NCBI GenBank assembly: GCA_035772735.1
Contig: JASDFA010000007.1
Coordinates: 86,823,501 to 86,887,500, forward strand
Source: Datura wrightii
Taxonomy: Eukaryota > Streptophyta > Magnoliopsida > Solanales > Solanaceae
Reading direction: 5' to 3'
Length of the DNA stretch: 64,000 bases
A model generated the notes under the pieces. The model saw nothing but the letters and a program-made list of their open reading frames with translations, was not told where the DNA came from and made no database searches. Below, one piece after another: positions 22,556-33,881 of the stretch. Position 1 is the first letter of the stretch. Every line of letters starts with the position of its first letter. The translations under genes were made by a program, and so were the position numbers.

Positions 22556-24959
22556 TGTAACACCTTGTACCTTCCAAAAGGATTTTTGACCTTAGTATGT
22601 GATCATTCAGGTAATTTATAGAGTATATATGGTGTGTGAAGCCTTTAACTAGGCATAGAAGTACCCAGAGTTGAATTAACAAAAGTATGAAATTTCAAAA
22701 AAATCATTGTGCAGGAACCGTAGGAGACATACGGACCATAGGTGCATTGTAAGGTACCACATCAAAGTATGAAAGGGGGTGTTTTATGCTTGAATCATTG
22801 TTCTGAGAAATTTCAATCCTTCCTATGAGCTATATGTCCATTCTATGAATCATACTTCTCATCACAGGTGAAACTTCAGAGAATGAACAAGGCTAGAATT
22901 AATAGACAATCCATTATAGGAAGTGTAGATGAATTTTACAAACTGCAAGCCATCTCCTTAATTGGGAACTCTATTTTTTTAGTTTTTATTTAAGGATTGC
23001 AAAGCGATTCTATGACCCATAAAATGATTCTATGGACCGTACCTGGCCGCCGTAATTAGAGACATAAAATTTCAAGTCTTTAGATAAAGGTTCGATCTAC
23101 GACCATAATGGATTCCATCGTTTATGCCTAGCACCACAGGTGGAACTTCACAGAGGTGTAATTTTCCTAAGTCAACAGACAATTCAATGTACGAACCACA
23201 GATGAATTATACAATCTATAATAGTGCCCAGGTGTCCGTAAGTTGTCAAATTTTTTGTGGTTATTTAAGCAGTCCAAGGCAAGTTCTTCCCAAGGATTTT
23301 CATGAGGTTTCTCTTACATGCATGCCAATATTTGTGATCCTTACCTCCTATACTTCTAGGGTTTCAATGAAAACCCACTTCTAGCTCAAGAAAGACATAA
23401 CCGTTCTTTTCCCTCAAGCTTTAACTTGTGTTCTCCTTGCTTTTGAGAAAATAAGATATGTATGATAAACTCTAAAGTGCAGACATCATGTTCTTCCCCA
23501 CAAACACTTTTCATAACTCATGCAAGATTTACTACATGTTTTGATAAGGTCTTTACTTTGAGTTGAAGATTCACATATTTTTCTTTACGAACTTCATATA
23601 TCCTTATGAGCAGCTTGATATTGTACATCAGCTATCTTTATGAGTTTTTCATTTTCATCCATGAAAGTACTACTAAATTACGATTTTTCCCTTCTGTGTC
23701 AAAATATGAACTTGATGAAATGCGTTGAGATTTCTCCATGAGATTAATATCATAAATTTTGGAAAGTATTCATATATGATTTTACTTGAGCTATGGCATA
23801 TGAAAACTCTATCATGATTATGATCTTTCAATTAAAAGTATGATTTATGATTTCTAAGCTTCTTGATTTAATGTATGCATTATAGTTATGAGCCTTCAAA
23901 TAAGGTATGGAACATAATTTTGAGCCTTCAGATTTGGCATGGTGATGTATTTTTAGCCTTCAAATTAAGTCCGAGTTGTAGATAAAAAATTCTTCAGATA
24001 ATAGTATGATTATGAGCCAAAAGTACACCTTTAGCATCATGAATATCAAAAGGGAGCAAGTAGTTAGTCGAGAAGGCATGAGTCTTTTAAGACAAGTGCT
24101 GGAAACTACATTTGCCAAGTAGGAGTGGAGCGTGCTGCGTTTACAGGCGTATTGCTAGATTTTTTCCCTATAATCGATGAATTCAGGAATCTTGCTAGCA
24201 AGTCATTTAGGTCACTTACCTAGCAAAGTAGGTGATGGCCTAGCCGATCAAGCCATAGGGATCAGACTCCATGTTTAGATGGTGAACTACGTTAATTATT
24301 CCACCTAACTCCCATAGTATTTTGGGACACAGTATGAACTATGGATTTTAAGGGAAAATTTCATGATTTCAGAACCTTATGATTTTTACATTTTATGACT
24401 AGGATTTTTAGGCATTGTCTTTCTTCTTCTACATACTCTATGTTTCATTTTTTGCCATTTGACATGTAGTACAATTCCATATGTACTTATTCCCAATATA
24501 TCAGGGGTGCTACATTATTTAATAATGCAAATTCAAGTACAATGACGTTTGTCCAAGTTGCAGATTAAAAATACTTCATTTCAGCTTTTTGTGAGCACCA
24601 CTCTCTCTTGGGGAAATTGGTGTATTCAGCATTAGTGTAGTGTTTGTTAGAGGTATGGTGAGGGATCGCCCCCAATAAACAAATACTCTTGTTATAGTAG
24701 AGGCTTTATAGATTGTCTTTCCAGGATGTCCATGTGGTGTACGCTATGATTTGACCTCTGTGTCACTATTGTACTAAAATGATGATTTTATGAAAAGCTT
24801 TATTCTCTTTGTATAATCTATTTGCTTCAGCTTTGCATTATGCATTCCCTTTTAGGATTATATGAATGCTTTATGTTTCATGCCATGTTGAGAGGTAAGG
24901 TCGGGCCAAAAATGATATCAGGTGCCGGTCTCGCCTAGGCCCTAGGCCGAGGTGTGATA
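22556..24959 (+). repeat. E6 3' LTR
   Basis: It starts TGTAACACCTTGTACC and ends near GGTGTGATA. It is homologous to the 5' LTR without the MITE and is noticeably diverged from it. Confidence 0.85.
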
Positions 24960-26496
24960 AAAGTGTATAAGTCCTAACGTATCAACTTAACTAAACCACA
25001 TCACTAGTCTGTGAAATCTCTGCTGAATTCTAAAAGTTGTACAACTGACATACTGTCGAGACAGAGCTGACATACCCAAATTGTTCATATAAATAGCAAA
25101 GGAGTACTAAACTCAACTCAGCTCCAGATAGAGGTGGAGCACACCAATCAATAATTGATTTACTGAACAAGTGCCTTATAGGGTGGTCTGCTTCCTTGTG
25201 TGTGTGATCCTATAATGAGATATACAATCCCCCACGCCAAGGGATATGTGTACAAAATCAATGGTACTCATATGTATGGCATACTAAATAATAGGACATA
25301 ACTGAAAGGCTTATAAGATAGAGATAAGAAAGATGACCACCAGAGGTACCTAAAACTATATACAGGATAAGAACCACTTTACTATCACATTTTACACATT
25401 CTTGAACTGTTATACTTAAATTCTTTCAAATCTGATTACTTAACTTACTTTAATTCCATACTTACTCATTGCTCTTTGTTTTTTGAAAATAAATATGTAA
25501 TGAAATCATGGCCACTCTGGGTGCCATATTCTTTAAAACCAAACAAACATTGGCCACACTAGAGATAACAAAAAACAACTTTTGGGAGATTAGTAAAAGT
25601 AGCCACTCTAGAGGCTTATTAATAATAGCCACTCTGAGGGCTTAGTAACAAATAGCCACTATGGAGGATTAGTAATAAATAGCCACACTAGGGGCTTAAT
25701 CACACTTTTATATAATAAAAATAGGCTGAGAAAGGCATACAATAACAAAATTAATTAAGCGTCCCTGATTTATCTTCTCTTATCTTCTTAAGCATGTTAA
25801 ACATGCATTACTAAGATTATCATACTATGAACTAGTTTATTATGTTTTTTCTGCTATAGATGCCTTACTAACTGAATCTAAACATATTCAAGTAAAGAAA
25901 CATATAATAATTCAATCTAGCACTATGGGCGATTCAAATGAAGCTATGAGACCAAATTACGTAACTTAAACCATTTATTTGAAAATCAGGAAACAAGCTA
26001 TTCATTGAAGCATATAATATCTAAAGATTCTTAATTCATGTAATTTAAGCTCTTTTGACTCAAATGAGAGAAATATGTGACATGGGATCGTGCCTTAGTG
26101 GTGAAAAAGGTTTTAGCCTTACATACCTCACTTTTGGATTCCAAAAAATAAAGACCCTTGCTTCACCACACCCAAGCAGGAGGCTAGGGAGAGCAGAATA
26201 AGGTGAAGGTGAATACCACTTATGAAGAGCTTGGTTAAGTGTCCAAGACCATATGCCTTGCTGGTTGGGTCGAAATATGTTTTATAGTTATCTAATCTCT
26301 TTCTTTTTCCAACCTTCCTTACAAAGGTAAGTACAAAGGAAGCTTCTTTAAAGTTGGAAGGCTCATCCATTCACTATATGTCTGTAATTTCACAGAAAAA
26401 GAGGATAATCTAAATAAACAAGGTATAATAAGGCTAACATTAGTAGCTAATCATAATATAGATATTGCAAGGCAATAGCTAAATAAGTAACATCCA
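24960..26496 (-). repeat. E5: minus-strand Tekay-type LTR, right piece
   Basis: It continues the LTR interrupted at 14879. AT-rich and non-coding, it has TAATCTAGTCTGTGAAATCTC-type wording like the solo LTR near 34200. It contains a 26-27 bp tandem repeat. No clean U3 start (TGT...ACC on the minus strand) is visible at its right edge, so that end is probably truncated where E7 pol begins. Confidence 0.5.
25601..25705. repeat. Tandem repeat, 26-27 bp x 4
   Basis: Four units of the form TAGCCACTCTGGAGGCTTA plus GTAATAA. Looser relatives occur upstream (TGGCCACTCTGGG at 25509, TGGCCACACTAG at 25552). Confidence 0.85.
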
Positions 26497-27964
26497 GTAA
26501 GCTCGTACATAGGGGTCCGCTTATTAGACTCCAAGGATGGGGGTAGCATGGTACTAAATAAAGTAGAGTCTTTTTTAGTGGCAGAAGTGAAGACAATATG
26601 ATGAACCCACCTTACTCAAGTTGAAGGAGGGAATTCATAAGCACCAAACTATGGCTTTCAGTAACGGGGAGATGGTACCCTAAGGTACTAGGGCAGGTTA
26701 TGTGTCCCAAATGTGGACGGGCTTAGGGAGAGAATCATTCCATAGAGACTTAGCTCTCGATATTCTAATCACCTAGGTTCCACCAAAGTGTATCATGAAT
26801 TGAAGAAGATTTATTGGTAGTCTGATATGAAGAAGAATATAGCAGACTACATGGATTAGTGTTCGAATTATCAGGAGGCGAAAATAGAGTATCAGACCAG
26901 GAAGTGTAGCCTAAATTATAGAATTGCCAGTGTGAAAATGGGAGATGATCAATATAGATTTTGTGACAGCTCTACATTGCTCATCTTGGAAGCATGATTC
27001 TATTTGGGTTATAGTGGATCTACTCACTATTTCCTACCTGTCAAGATGATAGACTCAATAGACGATTTGCCATGTTATATATATAGGAGATTGTCTGACT
27101 TCATAGGACCTCAGAGTCCATCATTTTAGATAAAGGTGTTCAATTCAAAGCTCACTTTTGGAAGTCATTTTAGAGACGTTTGGATACTCGCATTAATTTA
27201 AGTACAGCTTTCCACTCGCAGAAAGATGACCAAGCCGAGTGCACCATTTAGATATTCGAGGACATGATGAGAGCATGCATTCCTGATATGAAAGGAAGTT
27301 GGGATGATCATTTACCACTTATTGAGTTCACATACAATAATAGCTACCATGCCAGCATTCAAATGGCTCTTATGAGGCTTTATATAGGAGAAGGTGTAGA
27401 TCGCTTATCTGATGTTTGAGCTTGGGGAAGAAGGATTACTTAGAATTAACTTGGTCCACCAGGATGTGGAGAAGGTTAAGTTGATTCAGGAGCAATTGAG
27501 AGCTATACAAAGTCAGCAAAAATCCTATCCAAATGTGCGACATAGAGACTTGGAGTTGTTGTTGATGATTGGGTCTTCTTGAAGGTTTTGCCTATGAAAG
27601 GCATCATGCAATTTGAGAGAAAGGAAAAACTCAGCCCGAGGTATATTTTCCCTTAAAAGATTATGCGGAGAGTTGGATTAGTGGCATAAAAGTTAGAGAT
27701 ACGTACCGAGTTAGCTTCAGTACATCCGTTCTTCCATGTGTCCATATTGAGAAAGTGCATTGGAGACTCATCTCTAGTGGTACCAGTTGAGAATATTAGG
27801 TTTCCAAGGGGACATGGCTTATGAGAAGCCTGGTGGCTATCCTTTATCATCAAGTTCACAAGCTGAGAACTAAAGAGGTTGCTTCAGTGAAAGTGTTGTA
27901 GAGAAGTCAGAATATCAAAGAGGCTACATCAGAAGTCGAGAATCAAATGAAAGAAAAGTATCCC
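26497..27964 (+). pseudogene. E7: Tekay-type integrase and C-terminal domain (dead, 5' truncated)
   Basis: Same family as E6: IGVRLLDSKDGGSMVLNKVE aligns to the E6 linker, and later blocks read GRLCVPNVDGL, VEKVKLIQEQLRAIQSQQKS, EKLSPRYIF and SSLVVPVENI. It is broken by stops and shifts. The front of pol is absent because E5 abuts it on the left. On the right it stops at the ATCCC where E8 inserted, and its tail resumes at 44695. Confidence 0.85.
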
Positions 27965-28759
27965 TGATGTCGCCCAAATTATACCTCGTAAATGAGATAT
28001 GAAGTGGTTGATGTCAAATATAGAACCTACATAGGTTGGGGTCGAATCCCACGAGGAATATGATGAGAACTTGAGTTAATGCATTGAGCTAATACTATTG
28101 GCTTACTTATTTCCTGGGGGGAAAGATTTGAAACAAAAAAATAATAAACAAGAGTAAAGAATAGTAAATGTTTAAATCAAATTCGGTTGTATTCAATCAA
28201 TTAAGGACTAGGATTGTGTTCCCCAAGACTTCATAACCACAAGGTTATTACACTAGAATTCCGGTGTTTAGCATGCAATATTGGTAAGTTGAATTCACCT
28301 AAATGGTTGGTCCCCTATCTACATAATTATCACTATGCAACTTGGTCTGTATACGGATGTATGCTTAATTGACCCTTACCCTTAATATCAGATTAGCTAT
28401 TCCCGGACAAGGTCAAGCTATTAGATGAGGGTTGATAGCCTCAAATCTCCATTATTTATCCCTTTTCCCATTCATCATCCCCTTGATCCAGTAAGTAAGA
28501 ATAAGACAAATTCCAACGTTTGCAACCGTTAAGAAACAATTAAAATGAAGGGAAAATAATACATGCATAAATCCTATTCAAGAATGACTAAGTATTTTTA
28601 CCTATGTGTGGTAATTCATCATGGTTTCCACAACCCTAGTTATGGGTTTAGCTACTCATATTTGAATAATCTCAATCACAAAATAGGGAAGAAATCATAA
28701 TTTTAACATACAAAAATTCATAGAAGAACACCACGTGAATTGAAAAAATCACCAAAATC

Positions 28760-29162
28760 TAGTAAGGCTTTCCTTAGGCGAATCCCACATTGTTTGGGGA
28801 GGAGAACAAGGAGTGCTTTATAAGTTCTTGGATACCTTTCCCTTGTAGACACGTTTTAAAACCGTGAGGGGCGAAGGCTCCAAAGTGGATAATTTCTACA
28901 AGTGGTGGCCTGGGCTGTTATGGTTGGTTTCAGAGGTGGTGTCGGGCTGGTGGTGGGGCAAACCTTAGCAAGGACACTAAGTCCCAAGGGGGGTGAGTGT
29001 AAGGCTTGGCTTAGGCAAATCCCACATTGACGGTGGGGGGGGGGGACGAAGAGTACTTTATAAGTTCTTGGATACCTTTCCCTTGTAGACGCATTTTTTA
29101 ATCGTGAGGGGCGAAGGGTCCAAAGCAGAAAATCTCTACAAGCGGTGGCTTGGGCTATTACA
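28760..29162 (+). mobile_element. Complete TRIM (miniature LTR retrotransposon)
   Basis: Two LTRs of about 165 bp (28760-28922 and 28998-29162; shared text CTTTATAAGTTCTTGGATAC, ACCTTTCCCTTGTAGAC, GTGAGGGGCGAAG) flank only 75 bp. Those 75 bp hold a primer site TGGTTTCAGAG (28925-28935) and a polypurine tract AAGGGGGGTGAG (28986-28997). The target AAATC is duplicated exactly (28755-28759 and 29163-29167), and the insertion is absent from the other E8 LTR. It encodes nothing and depends on other retrotransposons. It resembles a widespread TRIM with CCCACATTGGTTGGGGAGG-type LTRs. Confidence 0.9.
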
Positions 29163-29320
29163 AAATCAAAGAACAAAAATCCAAGGTTGTTTTACTCCTC
29201 CAAATTCAAGAACAAAATTAATAACTTCGTTTCTTGAAACTTGATGAAGTCAATAACACCCAAAAAATACTATTCAAAGCTGTAAAATTGTGTAACGTGA
29301 AAAATAAACCTAAACAAATT

Positions 29321-29330
29321 ATTTATAGAT
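29321..29330 (-). promoter_or_regulatory. E8 3' LTR TATA box
   Basis: Minus-strand ATCTATAAAT lies just downstream of the GC-rich inverted-word array. The right LTR has TATATAAATA at 43951-43960 in the same place. Confidence 0.6.
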
Positions 29331-30071
29331 ATGAAACAAATCCTTTCCTAAATCAACTAGGATTCTTGTGTCGGCAGGTACCACGGTCTGTTGGTAGCTT
29401 CAGTGGATCATTAGAGTGTCCGTTGTTCCAATCATTGCTTCCATCAGACTTGTCTCCTTTCAGCATTTGGCCTCAAACAACGGCTCGTTGTGAGATCCTA
29501 TGAGCCGTTGGTCCAGTTCGTTGTTTCCTAGCCTCCTGATCATTGTTTCTGAACCTAGAGGTACGAGTACTCAGAATGACCCGTCCTTAGAAGGTAAGAC
29601 CCATCCTTTCTGTCTGTTGGATGCATCCCACTCTTGGTCATTTTTCTCTGATTGTTTCCACGACTGGACAGGACGGTCCGTTGTAAGTTCACATGATCCA
29701 TAGGAACCATCCATCATATGAGACTTTAGTTTGTCATTCTTTATGTATCTTCCCACGGTCGATCAGAATGGTCCATTGTAAGCTAGTACAATCCGTGGGT
29801 TTCAGCCGTTGCTTAGAACTCTACTTAATAACTTCTCTGAATTACATGCAACGGCTAACTAGGACAGCCCGTGGTAAGGTCCAACGGTCTGTAGTTCAGC
29901 TCGTCCGAGGCATCTTTTTCTTTATTCTGTTCTTTTTCTCAGCTTTTATTCCTACGGCCCATTTTACCTGCAAAACAACCAAAACGCGTCATATCCACAT
30001 AAATGTACCTAAATCCATGCACATTTAGAGATTTTTAAGCGTCGCTAGTGCTGTAAATTCATGACACATCA

Positions 30072-31660
30072 ACACCCTACATTTAGCATGTTTGCATGTC
30101 TTCAAGTAAACAAAATAGAAACAACCCATGGCGATGCTTAACTAGAGGGAACCTAGGAGATGCATAGCAGTCCAAACTCATAAAAAATACAAAATGTTCA
30201 CTTAATCAACCTCCCTCCTACCAGTTTAAAATAGAACTAGGTCTGACAACTCATCACTTCTCAACATGACACAATAGGATCATAGGATGGCACCATAATA
30301 TCACTACACAACCAAGCACACACAACTGATATTTCCCCTAGACAGCTAGAAATCAACCCATGTAATCACGCGCCCTCACCACAAAGAAGTCCCACACGCA
30401 CATATATATACATTATCATGTCAATATTTATCTTGGGACTGGGAAAGAACTCACTCACGCTCACATAGAAATTTTAATTGTGTGAATACAATACCATAAG
30501 CTTGCCTTTACTTTCAATATCTCAGTTTTAAGATGGTTGAACTAGGATAACTATAGGACTTTTCCAGCTTGTAATATAGTCTCAGAGTTGGGTATGGTAG
30601 ATATGAGAGTAGTATCTTAACCCTCCTTGGAACTACACTAGCTTTGGCTCCACTTAACCTCTTTTTCATTTCTCTCCCCTTTTCCTTTGCTTTCTTCTTC
30701 TTTTATTTTCTTTTGCAACTACGAGTACGGTGTTCCTTCTTTCAAGTATTCATTACTTTCATTTTTTTTCTTTTTGCTCTTTTTCTCTTTAACAAATTTT
30801 TTTTCTTTTCTTTCATTATGCACACTACACCCGCTCTTTCATTTTCATTACTCAATTTCATTCCACCCTACTCTTCTTAATCACCCCTATGATAGCCACC
30901 CTCAACTTAGATGATTTGCCTAAGTTGAGGTTCACAGTGTCCAAGGAGGGACTAGGGCTAAAATAGGTTCATTATAATCAAAGTAGGAAGGTGAATTGGT
31001 GTTAACAAAAAGAAAGGTCAATTTAGGCTCAAAATTGGGATCAAGGGATATTTATTTCCATTTGGCAGGTCTTTTAAGGCTAAAGTGGACTCATTCATCA
31101 AAAATGGCCTATGATCCTTTCCCAATTTCCCATCCTATACCTAGGTATGACTAACTAGGAAAGTTCTAAATTTACACACACAACAGAATTAGCTATTGAA
31201 CCATACTCATACAAGAACTTGATTACACGGCTAAGTTCCAACCACCCGGTTCATGCATAGTGTTGACATTAATTATCCTAGCTATACCTATGATGCCTTA
31301 GAAAGATCCACACTAGTCATACCTCACAACACAAGTATAGTCACACAAAAGCATTTAGGAGAGGTATCATTTTCTCATACATCATAAAATTAGTTCATCA
31401 CATGCTTTATTTGACTGCTCTTACACCTCCTATTTTCTTCTAGTTAACCAACAAAAAAGAATAAAACAACAATCCTAAACATGTCGGTTCTACTAGATAA
31501 AGAACACCTTAGGGAAAAGATATCCGGCAAGAAAAACCCTCGAGTTACGTTCGCAAAAATCAAAATCAAGTACTACCCTACCACCATCAAAAAATAACCA
31601 TGCTACATCCTCGACGCATTCAAAAAGTAAAACATGAGAATAGGGACGTACCTGGGCATC
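30072..31660 (-). other. E8 3' untranslated tail with long polypurine tract
   Basis: No gene is supported. On the element strand 30880-30644 is a long A/G-rich tract (C/T-rich as printed), which creates two overlapping spurious frames on the plus strand. A polypurine-type end (TAAATGTAGGGTGT) abuts the 3' LTR at 30072. A short inverted repeat (CTCAACTTAG...CTAAGTTGAG) is at 30901-30929. Confidence 0.7.
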
Positions 31661-33779
31661 CTAGATGCCAGTGGTCTGGTCACCGAGGGCTGTAGATGCA
31701 GCCCCAGAATCCTCAGCAGCTGGAGTCTCAGTCACGGCTCCAGCCTGTGTAGTAGTGGCATCAACTGTGGCCTGTGCGTTCTCCGAAGCTATCCGCACAG
31801 GAGAATTTACTGTGCGCCAACTCTCCTCGAGCACATACCATGCACTAGAGCTGCCGGCACCTTTAACCCGCTCCATTATCTATCTCTCATGCGCATCGGC
31901 ATTGTGTCAACTTTCTTTGAGGGAATCTTTTAATTCCCGCTTCTCCTTTTCCATTTTCTTCTTTCCTCGTCCTTCGCTCCCTCAGCGGGCCCGCTTCTTT
32001 TTTTCTTTTTCACGTAGTGTCAGCTCAAGATAAAAGAACTGAGGAATCTCTAAATCCAAGTCCTCATCAATCACTGACAAAGTCTGTGGTGGTAAAAGTT
32101 GAGTAGGTCTAGATGACAACTCTAGCACTAAGGCTCTCAATGCTGCTAGCTCTCTCTCCATTGAGTTCCAATCCCGAGTCTTAACATCAGACTGGAACTG
32201 GTTGAGGCGTCATCAAAACCATCCAGTAGCATGTGTAACCCCCATACTGCATCTTCTATCTCTTTTTTAACCCACGGCTTGACTTACTCAAGAAACATGT
32301 CAATCTTATGATATGCAATTTTTAGTCTCTTGGTCATTTTTCTCATGTCACTTTTTGGGACGAGCAAGTATCCGGTGGGAATGGACTAGGCTGTGATTCT
32401 TGATGGAATAGAATCCATGGTCTGCTCAACCTGGCCAGAAGTGTCACCCTGCTTGCCTCCCCTTGGTGTATTCTCACTCAATCTGGGTCCACCAAATGGA
32501 ACTCAGACCTAGCCACCAGATTTAGGTCATCTTTAATCAATTCTATGTTTGCTGTCCTAATGTTTGTAATCATATGATCAATCTCTGGGAGGACAGGCAC
32601 TCCAGACTCCATACACAGCTGATAGATCAGGCTCGAGAACGAAAGTGTAGTGTGTTCTTTGACCGCTCGCTCCTGAATCTCTGTGGCAATAATCTGGGGA
32701 ATGTTCAAAAGGTATTCATACATAATACATGCCACCAATGCTTCCCTATTTTCACTTAAAACATTATCATACACTTTAGGCATGAGGCGATGTCGAACTA
32801 TGGACCACCATGACTTGGCCAAAAAATTTAGGGAAGCCTTGTAGATTGGTTTTCTGCCTGTGACCCATTCTGCTCCCTCCTTATCTTCAGCAATAATATT
32901 GTCCATCCACTGAAAGTGCAACACTTTGTCCTCAGTGCTCAATTTTCTGATCCCCTTGATTGCCTCCATTCGGTAATCATATTTAATAGTTCTGGTCGGC
33001 ACTATATAGTCACCACCCATCAAGACTCTGGTGATGGTCCTCTCTGATATGTCAACTGGGATAGATCTTACCCTATCATAGTCTATCACTGGCTCCTTCT
33101 TAATGGCATTCTTTAAGGGAGACTTTTTCTCCAAGGTGCAGTAGTAATTTGCGTAGAACTCATGCACCATCTTATATTTGCCAAGAGTCTTGGTCATCCA
33201 ATACAAGTTGTAGCCCTCGAAGAGCCTTTTGAACTCTAGAACTTCATTTAGGGCATTGATCTGAATCTTTGGCTTCTCTTGAATACTACGGATGGGATTT
33301 CCTTATTCATTGAGATTGAGCCCTACATAATACACATCTCTGGAGCCCTGTAGAAACCATCTCTTGGACCTTACTTATGGTGTGGTGGCAGGTTCATAGT
33401 CCCCCACCAGCTCGTTAGGCTTTTTAGCAGCACTATCCTTATCACCGGACTCTTCTGCATTGGTATCATCATCCCCTGACTCCTCAGCATCATCATTTCC
33501 CTCCTCTAAATTATCTACAGAAGGGTTGTCACCATCGGAATCGACCTCGTCACTTCCCTCATCAGACTGGGGAGGTGAGGCAGTAGCCGCTGCAGCTTCC
33601 TGGGCTTTGGACATTGCCCTAGTGGTCACCACTGGATATTCGTAAGATGTTTCAATATTATAGTGCACCTTTGAACCACTAGAACTGTCCAATTCTAACT
33701 CATCATGGAGTTGCCGTCTTTTTGCAATTTCCTTTCGTGTTGCAGCTTCTTGTTGCTTCTGGTTTACTGGTGAATTCAT
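31661..33779 (-). pseudogene. E8 ORF3, 'putative plant transposon protein' family (broken)
   Basis: Function unknown. The start is ATG at 33779 (MNSPVNQKQQEAATRKEIAK). The N-terminal 130 residues contain a long acidic stretch (DEGSDEVDSDGDNPSVDNLE). After stops near 33375 and 33303 the same frame continues to 32478 through the family core (MVHEFYANYYCTL; SWWSIVRHRLMPKVYDNVLS; YEYLLNIPQIIATEI). The C-terminal part lies in another frame at 31876-31661. Similar proteins occur after pol in many plant Athila elements and are annotated with a domain I recall as PF20167. E11 carries a better-kept homologue. A solo LTR sits 103 bp upstream. Confidence 0.75.
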
Positions 33780-33881
33780 TATACCTGTGGAACACATTGT
33801 CAAAATCAAAAAATAAAACAATTTCTCACAGTGTTTAAGCACAACAGACGACTGTCAGTACGGGTTATTGTAGGAAACAAC

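Larger units (their letters stand above)
14880..24959 (+). mobile_element. E6: full-length, inactive Tekay(Del)-type Ty3 retrotransposon
   Basis: Two related LTRs (14880-17577 and 22556-24959) flank a primer site, a gag remnant, protease, RT, RNase H, integrase and a polypurine-type end, all on the plus strand. The flanks AATGT and AAAGT agree at four of five bases. Coding frames are broken throughout and the LTRs are clearly diverged, so it is old. It sits inside the E5 LTR and carries a MITE and a 538-bp insertion of its own. Confidence 0.9.
27965..30071 (-). repeat. E8 3' LTR (contains a TRIM)
   Basis: It matches 43377-44694 from about 28330 onward; the first 365 bp have no partner in the truncated right copy. 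GGGGTCGAATCCCACGAGG at 28038-28056 is the conserved Athila-type U5 block. ACGGTCCGTTG-like inverted words fill 29370-29960, and a minus-strand TATA box follows at 29321-29330. U3 starts at 30071. Confidence 0.9.

Noticed and set aside
25601..25705. Possible CRISPR-like array of short repeats
   Set aside because: Plant LTR context, units directly adjoining without unique spacers, and strong drift between units; a plain tandem repeat.
28038..28056. Possible tRNA gene (B-box-like GGTCGAATCCC)
   Set aside because: No cloverleaf or A box around it; it is a conserved block of Athila-type LTRs.
29693..30028. 111-codon and neighbouring frames at 29234-29756
   Set aside because: All lie in the GC-rich word array and U3 of the E8 3' LTR; the right LTR copy keeps them only in part.
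30644..30914. Two overlapping plus-strand frames rich in Phe, Ser and Leu, resembling membrane proteins
   Set aside because: They are the translation of a C/T-rich tract (the complement of a polypurine tract) in the E8 tail; no start context, domain or conservation.
31665..32033. 122-codon plus-strand frame
   Set aside because: Antisense to the C-terminal part of E8 ORF3; composition-driven.
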